A stretch of DNA of 64,000 nucleotides, taken from positions 1 to 64,000 of the forward strand of contig CAYQBN010000003.1 of the NCBI GenBank assembly GCA_964415795.1, read 5' to 3'. Of the stretch, positions 8,953-16,846 are shown piece by piece. A program made the translations under genes and the position numbers. Under the pieces are notes generated by a model, which worked only from the letters and a program-made list of their open reading frames with translations, searched no databases and was not told where the DNA came from. Each line of letters begins with the position of its first letter. Within the stretch, counting starts at the first letter, position 1. This DNA comes from CALITV01 sp964415795 (lineage in GTDB: Bacteria > UBP6 > UBA1177 > JAKLFG01).

Positions 8953-11900
8953 TTGTTGCCGAACCCGAAGCGGCGCTTGACCGACTCGAAGAAGTGGTAG
9001 CCGACCGGCACGATGAGCAGGGTGATGAGGAGCGAGAGTATCTGGCCGCCGACGATCGCTTTGGCGAGCGAGGCGCGCGCGGCGGCGCCGGGGCCGGTGC
9101 CGAGCGCGATCGGTATCATGCCGGCGACCAGCGTGAAGGTGGTCATGAGGATGGGGCGGAGCCGCGCCTTGTTCGCCTCGACGATCGCCTCTTCGAGCGG
9201 AAGACCGCGGTCGAGAAGCGTGTTCGAGTAGTCCACCTGCAGGATGCCGTTCTTCTTCACGATGCCGAAGAGCATGAAGACGCCGAGGAGGCTGTAGAGG
9301 TTTATCGTCTCGCCGGTCATGAGGAGAGACAGGAGCGCGAATGGTATCGTGAGGGGGAGCGAGAGAAGGATGGTGATGGGGTGGAGAAAGCTCTCGAACT
9401 GTGCCGCGAGCACGATGTAGATGAAGATGAAGGCGAGCGCGAAGGCCGAAAGCATATTGCCCATCGCCTCGGCCATCACCTTCGAGCGGCCGATCTTGAC
9501 CGGCTTGTATTCGGGCGGCAGGTTGAGTTCCTTCACGAGGTTGTCTATCGTCTTCGTCGCACTGCCGACATCGATGCCGTCGAGGTTGCTGAAGATGGAG
9601 ACGCGCCGCTGGCGGTTGAAGCGGTCGATGACCGAGGGGCTCTTGCCGTATTCGATGTGGGTGACCTGCGCGAGCGGCACGAGACCAGCACGTGGGGATG
9701 AGAGCATGAGCGTTGCCAGCTTCTCGGCGTCGTTGCGGAACGGATGGGCGAGCCGGAGCCAGACATCATACTGTTCGCTTCCCTCGCGGTAGGTGGTGAC
9801 GATCTCGCCGCCGACCGAGGTGCGGAGTGTTGTCGCGATGTCGGCGATGCTCAGGCCGAGGTCCGCCGCTTTTTTTCGGTCTATGACCACCCGTGCCTCT
9901 GGCTTGCGGGCGACGAGCGAGGTCGAGAGATCGGCGAACCCCGGTTTGTCACGGAGCCGGGCGATTATCTTGTCGGAATACTCGGTCAACTTGTCGAGGT
10001 CAGGGCCGACGAGGTCGTATTGGAAGGTCGCGGCACGACTGCCGCCGAAGCCGCCACCGAGCGCATTCGCCGACGAGATGACCTCAGGATATTTCTTAAG
10101 CAAGCGCCGGATGTCGCGCTGGACTTCGAACTGGGAGAAGGTGCGCTCTTCGAGCGGAACAAGACCCACATAGATCTTGGCGCTCGTGAGGTCGTCGGAA
10201 ACGCTGCTCCCGACCTGCAGAAGCGTCTTTTCCACCCCGCGCACCGTTCGGATGTCCTGTTCGATCTTTCCCACGAGTTCCCGGGCGCTCGCGAGCGTTA
10301 CGCCGGGAGGCAGTTGCAGTTCGACCTGTATCTCGCCGCGGTCGTCTATCGGCATGAAGTCACTGCCGAGCCGTTTCGCGATGGGGACGGCGGACGCGAT
10401 GACGAGGATAGCGAGTACCGCGACGATCCACCGGTGTCGTACCGAGAAGCGGACGAGCCGGGCGTACTGACCGTCGAGCCAGTCCCAGAAGCGCTCGGTG
10501 AGCGATTTCTTGGCATCAGCGGTGTGTTTCAGGAACCGCGAGGCGAGCATCGGCGTGAGGGTGAACGAGACGACGAGCGACACGGCGATCGCGAAGGCGG
10601 TCGTGAGGCCGAACTCGTAGAAGAAGCGTCCTGACATGCCCTGCATGAAGACGATGGGAAGGAAGATGACGAGGAGCGAAGTGGTCGTCGCGGTGACCGC
10701 GAGCCCGATCTCCTTGAGCCCGTCCACGGCGGCATCGTAGGCGTTCTTTCCGTACTGCTCGATGTGTCGGTAGATGTTCTCGAGGACGACGATGGCGTCG
10801 TCTATGACCACGCCGACCGCAAGGGTGAGCCCGAGGAGCGACATGTTGTTGAGCGTGAACCCCATGGCCCGCATGAAGGTGAAGGTCGCGATGAGCGAGG
10901 TCGGTATCGCAAGCGCGGCGATGATGGTGGAGCGAAGGTTGCCGAGGAAGAGAAAGACGACGAAGGCGGCGAACAGGGCGCCAAGGGTGAGGTGCAGTTC
11001 GAGTTCATGGAGCGAGTTGTTGATGAAGATGGACTGATCGGAAACGACCTCGACCGAGATGTCGTGCGGAAGGGTCGGCAGTATATCGGCGATCCGCTCT
11101 TTGACCGCTTTGATGACCTCGATGGTGTTGGAGCCCGACTGCTTCACGACATCGAGCGCTATCGTCGCCGTGAATGTCCGTTCGTCTCCCTTCTTCCAGA
11201 GACGGGCGATGTTTCGCGGCTCTTCGACCGAATCCTCGATCCGCGCTATCTCACCGAGCGTTATTTGACGGCCGTTCTTGGTCGTTACCACGATACGACG
11301 CATTTCGTCCGCCGAGGTTATCCGCCCGAGGACGCGGAGCATCTCTTCGCGCTCACCCTTGTCGATGCGTCCTGCAGGAACCTCGATGTTCTGGGCGGCA
11401 AGTGCCCCCTTTACGACCGAGATTGGAATACTGAGGGCGGCAATTTTGTCGGCGTCGAGATAGACGTTGATCGCCCGCTTCCAGTATCCCGAAAGGGTGA
11501 TCGCGCCGACGCCGTTCACATTCTCGAGCGACTCTTTGATGAAGACCCGCGTGAGTTCCGAGAGTTCCTTGGGATCACGGTTCCCGGAAACCGCCAAGGT
11601 GAGGACCGGAAAGGCATCGAAGTCGAGACGGGTGACCACCGGCATCTCGGTACCGGTGGGGAGGCGCGCCACGATGGCGGAGACCTTGTCGCGCACATCC
11701 TGCACCGCCTCGTCGACCGGCTTTTCGAGCACGAAACGGATGCGGACCCGCGAGACGCCCTCGCTCGAGGTCGAGGAGAGTTCGTCGATGCCCGACACCG
11801 TGTTGACCGCCTCTTCGATCGGCTTGGTGACGAGCGTTTCTATTTCCTCGGGAGAGGCGCCGCGGAGCACTGTGGTCACCGTAACGATCGGGAATTCGAC

Positions 11901-12017
11901 CTTCGGGGTAAGGTCAACGCCAATGGCGCGGTAAGAGAAGATGCCGAGCACCATGAGGAGCGCCGTCACCATCGTTGCGAAGACGGGCCGCCGAATGAAA
12001 ATGGTAAGCGCGTTCAT
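8919..12017 (-). CDS. RND efflux transporter permease, HAE1/AcrB type
   Basis: Proton-driven inner-membrane pump that exports hydrophobic compounds through a TolC channel. At 1032 residues it has the full family length: first membrane helix after FIRRPVFATMV, two large periplasmic loops, and the TM4 proton-relay motif VGVVIDDAIVVLENI with its paired Asp residues. The TM10-12 region (FIYIVLAAQFESFLHPI, LFGIVKKNGILQVDY) is typical of HAE1 pumps. GAGGAG lies inside the end of the adaptor gene just before the ATG. It is the last gene of marR-tolC-adaptor-pump. Substrate class cannot be read from sequence. Its stop codon lies within the convergent lipoprotein gene. Confidence 0.96.
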   Translation of the reverse strand: MNALTIFIRRPVFATMVTALLMVLGIFSYRAIGVDLTPKVEFPIVTVTTVLRGASPEEIETLVTKPIEEAVNTVSGIDELSSTSSEGVSRVRIRFVLEKPVDEAVQDVRDKVSAIVARLPTGTEMPVVTRLDFDAFPVLTLAVSGNRDPKELSELTRVFIKESLENVNGVGAITLSGYWKRAINVYLDADKIAALSIPISVVKGALAAQNIEVPAGRIDKGEREEMLRVLGRITSADEMRRIVVTTKNGRQITLGEIARIEDSVEEPRNIARLWKKGDERTFTATIALDVVKQSGSNTIEVIKAVKERIADILPTLPHDISVEVVSDQSIFINNSLHELELHLTLGALFAAFVVFLFLGNLRSTIIAALAIPTSLIATFTFMRAMGFTLNNMSLLGLTLAVGVVIDDAIVVLENIYRHIEQYGKNAYDAAVDGLKEIGLAVTATTTSLLVIFLPIVFMQGMSGRFFYEFGLTTAFAIAVSLVVSFTLTPMLASRFLKHTADAKKSLTERFWDWLDGQYARLVRFSVRHRWIVAVLAILVIASAVPIAKRLGSDFMPIDDRGEIQVELQLPPGVTLASARELVGKIEQDIRTVRGVEKTLLQVGSSVSDDLTSAKIYVGLVPLEERTFSQFEVQRDIRRLLKKYPEVISSANALGGGFGGSRAATFQYDLVGPDLDKLTEYSDKIIARLRDKPGFADLSTSLVARKPEARVVIDRKKAADLGLSIADIATTLRTSVGGEIVTTYREGSEQYDVWLRLAHPFRNDAEKLATLMLSSPRAGLVPLAQVTHIEYGKSPSVIDRFNRQRRVSIFSNLDGIDVGSATKTIDNLVKELNLPPEYKPVKIGRSKVMAEAMGNMLSAFALAFIFIYIVLAAQFESFLHPITILLSLPLTIPFALLSLLMTGETINLYSLLGVFMLFGIVKKNGILQVDYSNTLLDRGLPLEEAIVEANKARLRPILMTTFTLVAGMIPIALGTGPGAAARASLAKAIVGGQILSLLITLLIVPVGYHFFESVKRRFGFGNNHSYKSKFGSS

Positions 12018-12020
12018 TGG

Positions 12021-13064
12021 TCACTCCTCGCGCGGCACGGCCTTCATGCCGTGGTAGAGCGTCTCGGCGGCGCTCGTCACCACCCGGTCGCCTGCGGCAA
12101 GTCCCTTTTCGAGCGCTATCGTAGTCCCCGTGCGTCCCGCGACGGTGACGATGCGTTCCTCGATGTGATCACCGACCAAGACGAAGACCTTGTCGGTTCC
12201 GGCGAACGAGACGAGCGCCGTTTCGGGGACCATGACGACCGACCGTTTTCCGGGAAGCGCGATGCGCGCCGTCGCGAAGGTGCCCGCCTTGATGGTGCGG
12301 TCGCGATTTGGCACCTCCGCCTCTATCGTAAAAGCGCGGCTTTGCTGGTCGACGACCGGACCGACGCGCCGGATGATGCCGGTGCTCGTTTCGCCGGTCG
12401 CCGCGGTGACCGTGACGCGCGTACCGCTTTTTACGCCCGTCGCATACCGCTCGGGGACGCCCGCCACGAACTTCAGCGGGTTCGTCTGCACGATCTGAAA
12501 GAGTGCAGTCCCGGTACGGACATACTCGCCTTCGTTGACGAGCCGTTTGGCGATCGTTCCATCGAACGGAGTACGCAGTTCGGTATCGGCGAGTTTCTTT
12601 TTGGCGGTATCGAGGGCGACACGGGCCACCTCGACGCGGCGTGCCGTCTCATCGGCCTGTTGCTGGGTAGCCATGCTCTTCTCGACGAGGTTGGTGATGC
12701 GAGCGAGATCTGCTTTCGCCGCCTTGAGCTCCGCCTCGGCTTGTCGAACCTTGAGGTGGTATTCTTCCGGCGCGACGCGGGCAATGACGCTCCCGGCGGC
12801 GACCGCTGATCCGATGTCGGCCGAAAGCGCCGCGATGCGGCCGTCCGCTTCTATCGAGACGGTCGCCTCGCGCCACGGCAGGAGAGAGCCGGTCACCTCG
12901 ACCGTTTCCTCGAGCTCGCCGGCAGTAGCGGTGGCGAGGACGACGGTCGCCGGCTGTCCGTCTTTGTTCGGCACGGGAGCGGCCTCTCCTTTTCCTTTGC
13001 CGCATGAAGCGGTGAGATATGCTGCAACGAGGCATACGATGAATGGAAGAGCGAGATGTCGCAT
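12021..13064 (-). CDS. RND efflux periplasmic adaptor (membrane fusion) lipoprotein
   Basis: Bridges the inner-membrane pump and the outer-membrane channel. The product is 347 residues, lipobox LTAS-C21, then the barrel-sandwich/lipoyl half (EVTGSLLPWREATVSIEADGRI), a helical hairpin (about 95-150), the second half (LRTPFDGTIAKRLVNEGEYV), a beta-barrel domain and a membrane-proximal domain (AAGDRVVTSAAETLYHG). Two ATGs are available; 13064 is preferred to 13073 because GGAGG (13074-13078) touches the upstream one but is nine bases from this one. The tolC stop lies between the two ATGs. Three bases separate it from the pump gene. Confidence 0.94.
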   Translation of the reverse strand: MRHLALPFIVCLVAAYLTASCGKGKGEAAPVPNKDGQPATVVLATATAGELEETVEVTGSLLPWREATVSIEADGRIAALSADIGSAVAAGSVIARVAPEEYHLKVRQAEAELKAAKADLARITNLVEKSMATQQQADETARRVEVARVALDTAKKKLADTELRTPFDGTIAKRLVNEGEYVRTGTALFQIVQTNPLKFVAGVPERYATGVKSGTRVTVTAATGETSTGIIRRVGPVVDQQSRAFTIEAEVPNRDRTIKAGTFATARIALPGKRSVVMVPETALVSFAGTDKVFVLVGDHIEERIVTVAGRTGTTIALEKGLAAGDRVVTSAAETLYHGMKAVPREE

Positions 13065-13066
13065 GA

Positions 13067-14401
13067 TCACCATCCTCCGTGAGAAGTAAGTTCTTGGTAG
13101 CCGAGTCCGAGCGCCTTTCGGACGCGTGCCTTGGCCGTCTCGAGGTCGGTGCGCGCCTGAATGAGCGTCGCGGTCGCCTGATTGAACGAGGCCTGCGCGT
13201 CGGTTATCTCGGTAATGGTTCCGACCCCTTGAGCAAACCGTTCTTCAGCGAGCGCGAGCGCCGCTTTCGCCGCTTCGTAGAGCGCCTTGGCGGGCGCCTC
13301 GCGTTCGCGGGCCTCGCGGAGCGCGAGGTAGGCGTTCTCGACCTCGTAGCGGATATTCTGTTCAGTATTCCGAAGGTTGAGCTCGTATATGACGACATTG
13401 TTGTCGGCGTCGCGCGCCTGCGTGTCGGTGGCTAATCCCGCAAAGAGGTTCCAACTGAGCGAGGCGCCGACATACCAGTTGTATTCCATGGCATCGAACT
13501 CATATCCCGTATAGGTGACGCCGGCGTTCGCTTTGAACTGAGGGTAGAAGTCGCCGCGGGCGGCGCGGGCGCTCAAGCGCGCGGCGGCGATCTTCTCGCG
13601 GAGTGCCCGGCAGTCGGGGCTTTCACGGAGTGCCCGGGCGACCGCCTCGGAAACCTCCTCGACCGGCGGCTCGGCGACGGTCGCTTCGGCATCGACGGCG
13701 ATGTCTGTCGACGGGTCGAGTCCCAGCACCGTCGCAAGCGCCTTGCGCGTTGTGCGCCGCGCGTTCTCGGCCTTGACGAGACTGAGCCGCGCCGACGCGA
13801 GATCGGCCTCGGCGCGCAGGGCCTCGACCGGGGTGCGGACGCCGTTCTGCACCTGCATCCGCGCCGTCTCGAGGCGCCGTTCCATTTGGGCGACCACGCT
13901 CTCGGCGGCGCGGGCGCTCGCGTCTGCGGCGACCACGGAGAAGTAGTTCTGGACCACCGAGAGATAGAGGCTGTTCGCGCTCGTCGCGGCGTCGGCTGCC
14001 GCGGCATCGCGCCAGAGCGTGTTGCTTTCGTAGTAGTAGTAGGTCTTGAAATCCCAGATCGTCTGGTTCACGGTGAGCGAGAGGCTGTAGTTGTTGAACG
14101 ATTCCCAGTCCTCCTTGCCGCCGCTCATGATCGAGGAGGTTTGCGAAGAGACCCACGGACCGGTAGGGGAGTTGGCGGTGGCGCGCTTGTAACTCACCTC
14201 GCTCGATACGGTCGGCATGAACCCCGCGCGGGTGAGGCGCCGTTTGTTCTCGTAGGTCTCGATGTTCCGCCGCGCCACTTGGTAGGAAGGGTTGTTCGCG
14301 GCGGCGATCTCGAACGCCTTTTGCAGAGAAACGACCTCGTTTGCGGCAAGAACGAAGAGAGGAGCGCACAAGACGCCGATACCGAAGAGCATCTTCCTCA
14401 T
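13067..14401 (-). CDS. TolC-family outer-membrane efflux protein
   Basis: Trimeric outer-membrane channel and periplasmic tunnel for the adjoining RND pump. The 444-residue product has a cleavable signal peptide (1-19, ending VLA) and the duplicated long-helix pattern of the family: an N-terminal half with ALEIAAANNPSYQ-type start (here AFEIAAANNPSY) and ARMQVQNGVRTPVEALRAEADLASARLSL, and a C-terminal half with LAEERFAQGVGTITEITDAQASFNQATATLIQA. The ATG at 14401 has GGAGG seven bases upstream and overlaps the marR stop by four bases, so expression follows the regulator. Confidence 0.95.
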   Translation of the reverse strand: MRKMLFGIGVLCAPLFVLAANEVVSLQKAFEIAAANNPSYQVARRNIETYENKRRLTRAGFMPTVSSEVSYKRATANSPTGPWVSSQTSSIMSGGKEDWESFNNYSLSLTVNQTIWDFKTYYYYESNTLWRDAAAADAATSANSLYLSVVQNYFSVVAADASARAAESVVAQMERRLETARMQVQNGVRTPVEALRAEADLASARLSLVKAENARRTTRKALATVLGLDPSTDIAVDAEATVAEPPVEEVSEAVARALRESPDCRALREKIAAARLSARAARGDFYPQFKANAGVTYTGYEFDAMEYNWYVGASLSWNLFAGLATDTQARDADNNVVIYELNLRNTEQNIRYEVENAYLALREAREREAPAKALYEAAKAALALAEERFAQGVGTITEITDAQASFNQATATLIQARTDLETAKARVRKALGLGYQELTSHGGW

Positions 14402-14826
14402 GGCATATCCTCCAATGCGTTGACGAGCCGTTCAAGGAACGCGTAAAAGTTTTCTTTTTCGGCGTCCGAAAGATTCCCGAGGAGCAGTCCGCCCATGCGG
14501 TGGTGGATCCGGCGGATGCGGGGAACGATCCTGGCGCCTTCGGGCGAGAGAAAAAGGAGCCTTCGGCGCGCATCGCTGGGATCACGGCGCCGCTCGATGA
14601 GACCCTGCCGTTCGAGCTTCTGGACCGCCCGTGCCGTGGTCCCTTTATCCATCGCGAGGATCGAGGCGATCTCTTCCTGAGAGGCGCCTTCGCGGTGCAT
14701 GATCATGAGAAAGAAGAACGCGGTGCCGGCGCAAAGCCCGAGCGGTTCGAGTTCCCGCGCCATGCGCATCTTCCATCCGCGATGGAGACGGCCGAGCAGG
14801 CGGCCGATCCGTTCGTTGATGTCCAT
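14398..14826 (-). CDS. MarR-family transcriptional regulator of the efflux operon
   Basis: A winged-helix dimeric repressor, about 142 residues from the ATG at 14826 (145 from the ATG at 14835). The DNA-binding core is clear: GASQEEIASILAMDKGTTARAVQKLERQGLIERRRDPSDARRRLLFL, with recognition helix and basic wing, ending in a helical dimer region. A longer frame reaches 14949, but that would run through a strong plus-strand promoter and two inverted repeats, and it adds 40 non-conserved residues, so the shorter start is preferred. As first gene of the efflux operon it probably represses its own promoter and is released by a pump substrate (inference from family behaviour). Confidence 0.9.
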   Translation of the reverse strand: MDINERIGRLLGRLHRGWKMRMARELEPLGLCAGTAFFFLMIMHREGASQEEIASILAMDKGTTARAVQKLERQGLIERRRDPSDARRRLLFLSPEGARIVPRIRRIHHRMGGLLLGNLSDAEKENFYAFLERLVNALEDMP

Positions 14827-14856
14827 CTTCGGCATTCTCCGAACCAGTGGATAATC

Positions 14857-14901
14857 GTTGCGCTTGCAACCAACGGTAGCGCATTTCGTTGCAAAAGCAA
14901 C
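14857..14901. promoter_or_regulatory. Pair of 14-bp inverted repeats, candidate MarR operators
   Basis: GTTGC-GCTT-GCAAC occupies 14857-14870 and GTTGC-AAAA-GCAAC occupies 14888-14901. Arms are identical and the centres are 31 bases apart, close to three helical turns. They lie just upstream of the marR start, between it and the divergent lipoprotein promoter, which is where an autoregulating MarR protein would bind. Confidence 0.6.
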
Positions 14902-14927
14902 TTTTTCTTCGATGTTTTTTTCGTCGT

Positions 14928-14956
14928 TTGACAGAAAGGTGCATATCATCTATAGT
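14928..14956 (+). promoter_or_regulatory. Strong predicted sigma70 promoter
   Basis: TTGACA at 14928-14933 and TATAGT at 14951-14956 with the optimal 17-base spacer. It would start transcription near 14963 and drive the small lipoprotein gene beginning at 14994. Confidence 0.75.
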
Positions 14957-14993
14957 GCTTTTGAACCCACCAACTGGAGTTACGGAGGGACAG

Positions 14994-15446
14994 ATGAGGG
15001 TTCTATTCGTCGTCATCGCCCTTGCGGCGGCGCTTCTTTCCTGCGCGAGTTCGCAGAAGACCGGCTTCACGCCGGGGGAGAAGGACATTCAGGTCGATAT
15101 CCGCGACAAGTCCTGGGATTTCAAGAACCTCGGCAGGGTGTACCTTTACACCGAAACGGTGAACTCGCAGGAAGAAAAGGATGCGATCGCTGAGATGGTG
15201 AACCTGCTTACGGCGCGTGGCGCCGAGTGCATCGTGGACACCGGCGAGAGCATCGTTTATGAGAACTCGACTCTGCAGGTGAAGGCGCACCGCAAGATGC
15301 TGTCGCTTCTCACCAGCGTCTATCTCATGAAGCCGGGGATCAAGGGGAACGAGGAGATCATCGTCGTCATCAGTGCCGACAATCCGCTCAAGGCGGCGGC
15401 CGAAGCGGCGCGCTACATCGATGTGATGCGTTCCGGCGGCGAGTAA
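14994..15446 (+). CDS. Small lipoprotein of unknown function
   Basis: A 150-residue predicted lipoprotein: signal peptide with lipobox ALLS-C17, then a mixed alpha/beta domain of about 120 residues (DIQVDIRDKSWDFKNLGRVYLYTETVNSQEE is a recognisable opening; an ALLTARGAE-like helix is seen as LLTARGAECIVD). I do not recognise the family. The ATG at 14994 has GGAGG at 14984-14988 and follows a near-consensus promoter, so expression may be substantial. It is divergent from the marR-efflux operon and could share its operators; whether it is co-regulated is unknown. Confidence 0.85.
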   Translation: MRVLFVVIALAAALLSCASSQKTGFTPGEKDIQVDIRDKSWDFKNLGRVYLYTETVNSQEEKDAIAEMVNLLTARGAECIVDTGESIVYENSTLQVKAHRKMLSLLTSVYLMKPGIKGNEEIIVVISADNPLKAAAEAARYIDVMRSGGE

Positions 15447-15449
15447 CCG

Positions 15450-15680
15450 CTAACGCGTCGCCTCGTCTATCGCCTTTTTCTGCTCATCGGCACTCTTTTG
15501 GAGCATCTCTTCGACCCGTTGTTTGATCTCTTCTCTGTTGCGCATCGGACCACCCTGAACGCCGGCCTCCTGCGCCGCCTTCTCGACCGCCGCCTTGGGC
15601 GACGAGAGCGCCCCGGTGACGAGGAAATAGGCAAGAAGCGCGACCAAAAGAAGAGAGATCAGAATACCGATAAGACGCAT
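15450..15680 (-). CDS. Small single-pass membrane protein
   Basis: A 76-residue protein with one N-terminal membrane helix (about residues 3-27, IGILISLLLVALLAYFLVTGAL) and a hydrophilic, helical, charged tail (NREEIKQRVEEMLQKSADEQKKAIDEATR) likely to form a coiled coil outside or inside the membrane. A GGAGGTGCC ribosome site precedes the ATG at 15680. No family recognised. It lies 3 bases from the convergent lipoprotein stop and 17 bases downstream of the DsbD/SafE-like gene, with which it could be co-transcribed. Confidence 0.75.
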   Translation of the reverse strand: MRLIGILISLLLVALLAYFLVTGALSSPKAAVEKAAQEAGVQGGPMRNREEIKQRVEEMLQKSADEQKKAIDEATR

Positions 15681-15697
15681 GGCACCTCCCGATTATG

Positions 15698-16717
15698 TCA
15701 GCTGTCAGGCATCTCGGCTGTGGCGATCGGCAGTTGGTAGAGGAATCCCCGCTTCTTTCGCGCCTTGAGGACATACGAGGAAAGGAAATCGCCAATGGCG
15801 GCAATCTCTTCGGCGTTCTCCGGAGCAAAGGTCCAAACGACATTGAGTCGCTGGGAAACAACGATGTCCTTGAGAGCATTTTCCGGAGGTGCGGTGATGA
15901 GAAGAACCAGATTGCTGTGCGGGGGAAACGATTCCAGCGCGGCGCGGAGCGACGCTTCTTCGAGATGACGGTAGGTGGCAGAAGGGAAACGGACGGCGAG
16001 CGAGCGTCCTTTTTCCTCCTCACCAGTATCGAGGAGGATGATGGGATCCCGTGCGTAGTCCACAAGATAGGCGTCTTCGAGATACATCTCTGCCCTGAAT
16101 CGGAGATCGAAGAAGTGATCGAACGCAAGAAGGGTGAACCAGAGCGCCGCGACGAGCGAGAAGAATATACCGAGGATCCGGACGATACGGTGCCGTGCCA
16201 CGAGGGGAAGGATGGTCATTGGAAGGAAATAGGCGGTCGTTCCCGCGAAAAAGCCGATGAAAAGGAGCATGCCGCCGATGGCACCGCCAGCATCGAATCC
16301 GCGGGCCAGCGCGCCGAGGAAGGGCGGACAGACCGAGAACCCGGTCACGAGCCCGGCGAGAAAAGGATTTCCGGCGGTCTTCGCGATGAGTCCCGTTGGA
16401 CAGCCGCCGTGTTTTTCGGTGTGGCCGTGAACAAGGGCGGTGTAGACAAGGAACGTCGCTATGAGAAGGTAAGAGACCGCGGTCACCGTACCGAGGGGGA
16501 AAGACTCCGCGGCCGCCGATCCTGCGGCGCCTACGGCAAGTCCCACCGCAGCGTAACTGAGGAAGCGACCGGTGCTCATCAGGAGCACTGCGCCGATCGC
16601 CGGAAGCGCGCCGCGTTCCCGTTGCATGAGGATCGGCGCATAGACCGGCGCGCAGGTCGCGATGCAGGTCACCCCGAGCGAAAGCCCGAGGAGCATTCCT
16701 TCAAAAAGAATCGTCAT
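15698..16717 (-). CDS. DsbD/SafE-like multi-pass membrane protein with C-terminal extension
   Basis: A 339-residue protein with six or more predicted helices in residues 1-215. It has the family's two signature sites: C18-x3-C22 in GVTCIATCAPVYAP and a second Cys in GFSVCPPFLGALARG, with pseudo-symmetric halves as in CcdA/DsbD transmembrane domains and SafE-type 'sulfite exporter' proteins. Those families move reducing equivalents or ions across the membrane; the substrate here is unknown. After the helices comes a soluble tail of about 120 residues without a thioredoxin CxxC motif. The ATG at 16717 is preferred because the first helix begins there; a longer frame up to 16834 would cross the promoters and has no signal. 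Confidence 0.8.
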   Translation of the reverse strand: MTILFEGMLLGLSLGVTCIATCAPVYAPILMQRERGALPAIGAVLLMSTGRFLSYAAVGLAVGAAGSAAAESFPLGTVTAVSYLLIATFLVYTALVHGHTEKHGGCPTGLIAKTAGNPFLAGLVTGFSVCPPFLGALARGFDAGGAIGGMLLFIGFFAGTTAYFLPMTILPLVARHRIVRILGIFFSLVAALWFTLLAFDHFFDLRFRAEMYLEDAYLVDYARDPIILLDTGEEEKGRSLAVRFPSATYRHLEEASLRAALESFPPHSNLVLLITAPPENALKDIVVSQRLNVVWTFAPENAEEIAAIGDFLSSYVLKARKKRGFLYQLPIATAEMPDS

Positions 16718-16747
16718 GGGCGCATCACCATAGCGGATCCTGCGGGT

Positions 16748-16798
16748 AGCATAGCGATAACAGCGTCTCCTTGCAATTCTTTTCTCCGCGGTTATGAT
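16748..16798. promoter_or_regulatory. Divergent promoters sharing a palindromic TTGCAA -35 box
   Basis: TTGCAA at 16771-16776 reads the same on both strands. Plus strand: 16-base spacer to TATGAT at 16793-16798, for the gene at 16847. Minus strand: 17-base spacer to TATGCT (16748-16753), for the gene starting at 16717. Occupation by polymerase in one direction should exclude the other. Confidence 0.5.
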
Positions 16799-16846
16799 GA
16801 CCGGCAGTGCGAAGGAACAGGAAAACAACCGCATAAGGAGAACGAC

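Noticed and set aside
10764..12809. Long plus-strand open frame of 681 codons opposite the RND pump and adaptor
   Set aside because: It is rich in Asp, Arg and Gly from reverse reading of GC-rich codons, has no domain, and runs antisense to two clear genes.
14827..14949. Longer start for the MarR regulator
   Set aside because: It would extend through the operator-like repeats and the divergent promoter and adds residues unlike the family.
15695..16846. Upstream extension of the dihydroorotate-dehydrogenase-like gene
   Set aside because: The frame happens to stay open antisense to the DsbD/SafE-like gene; the family start and AAGGAG are at 16847.
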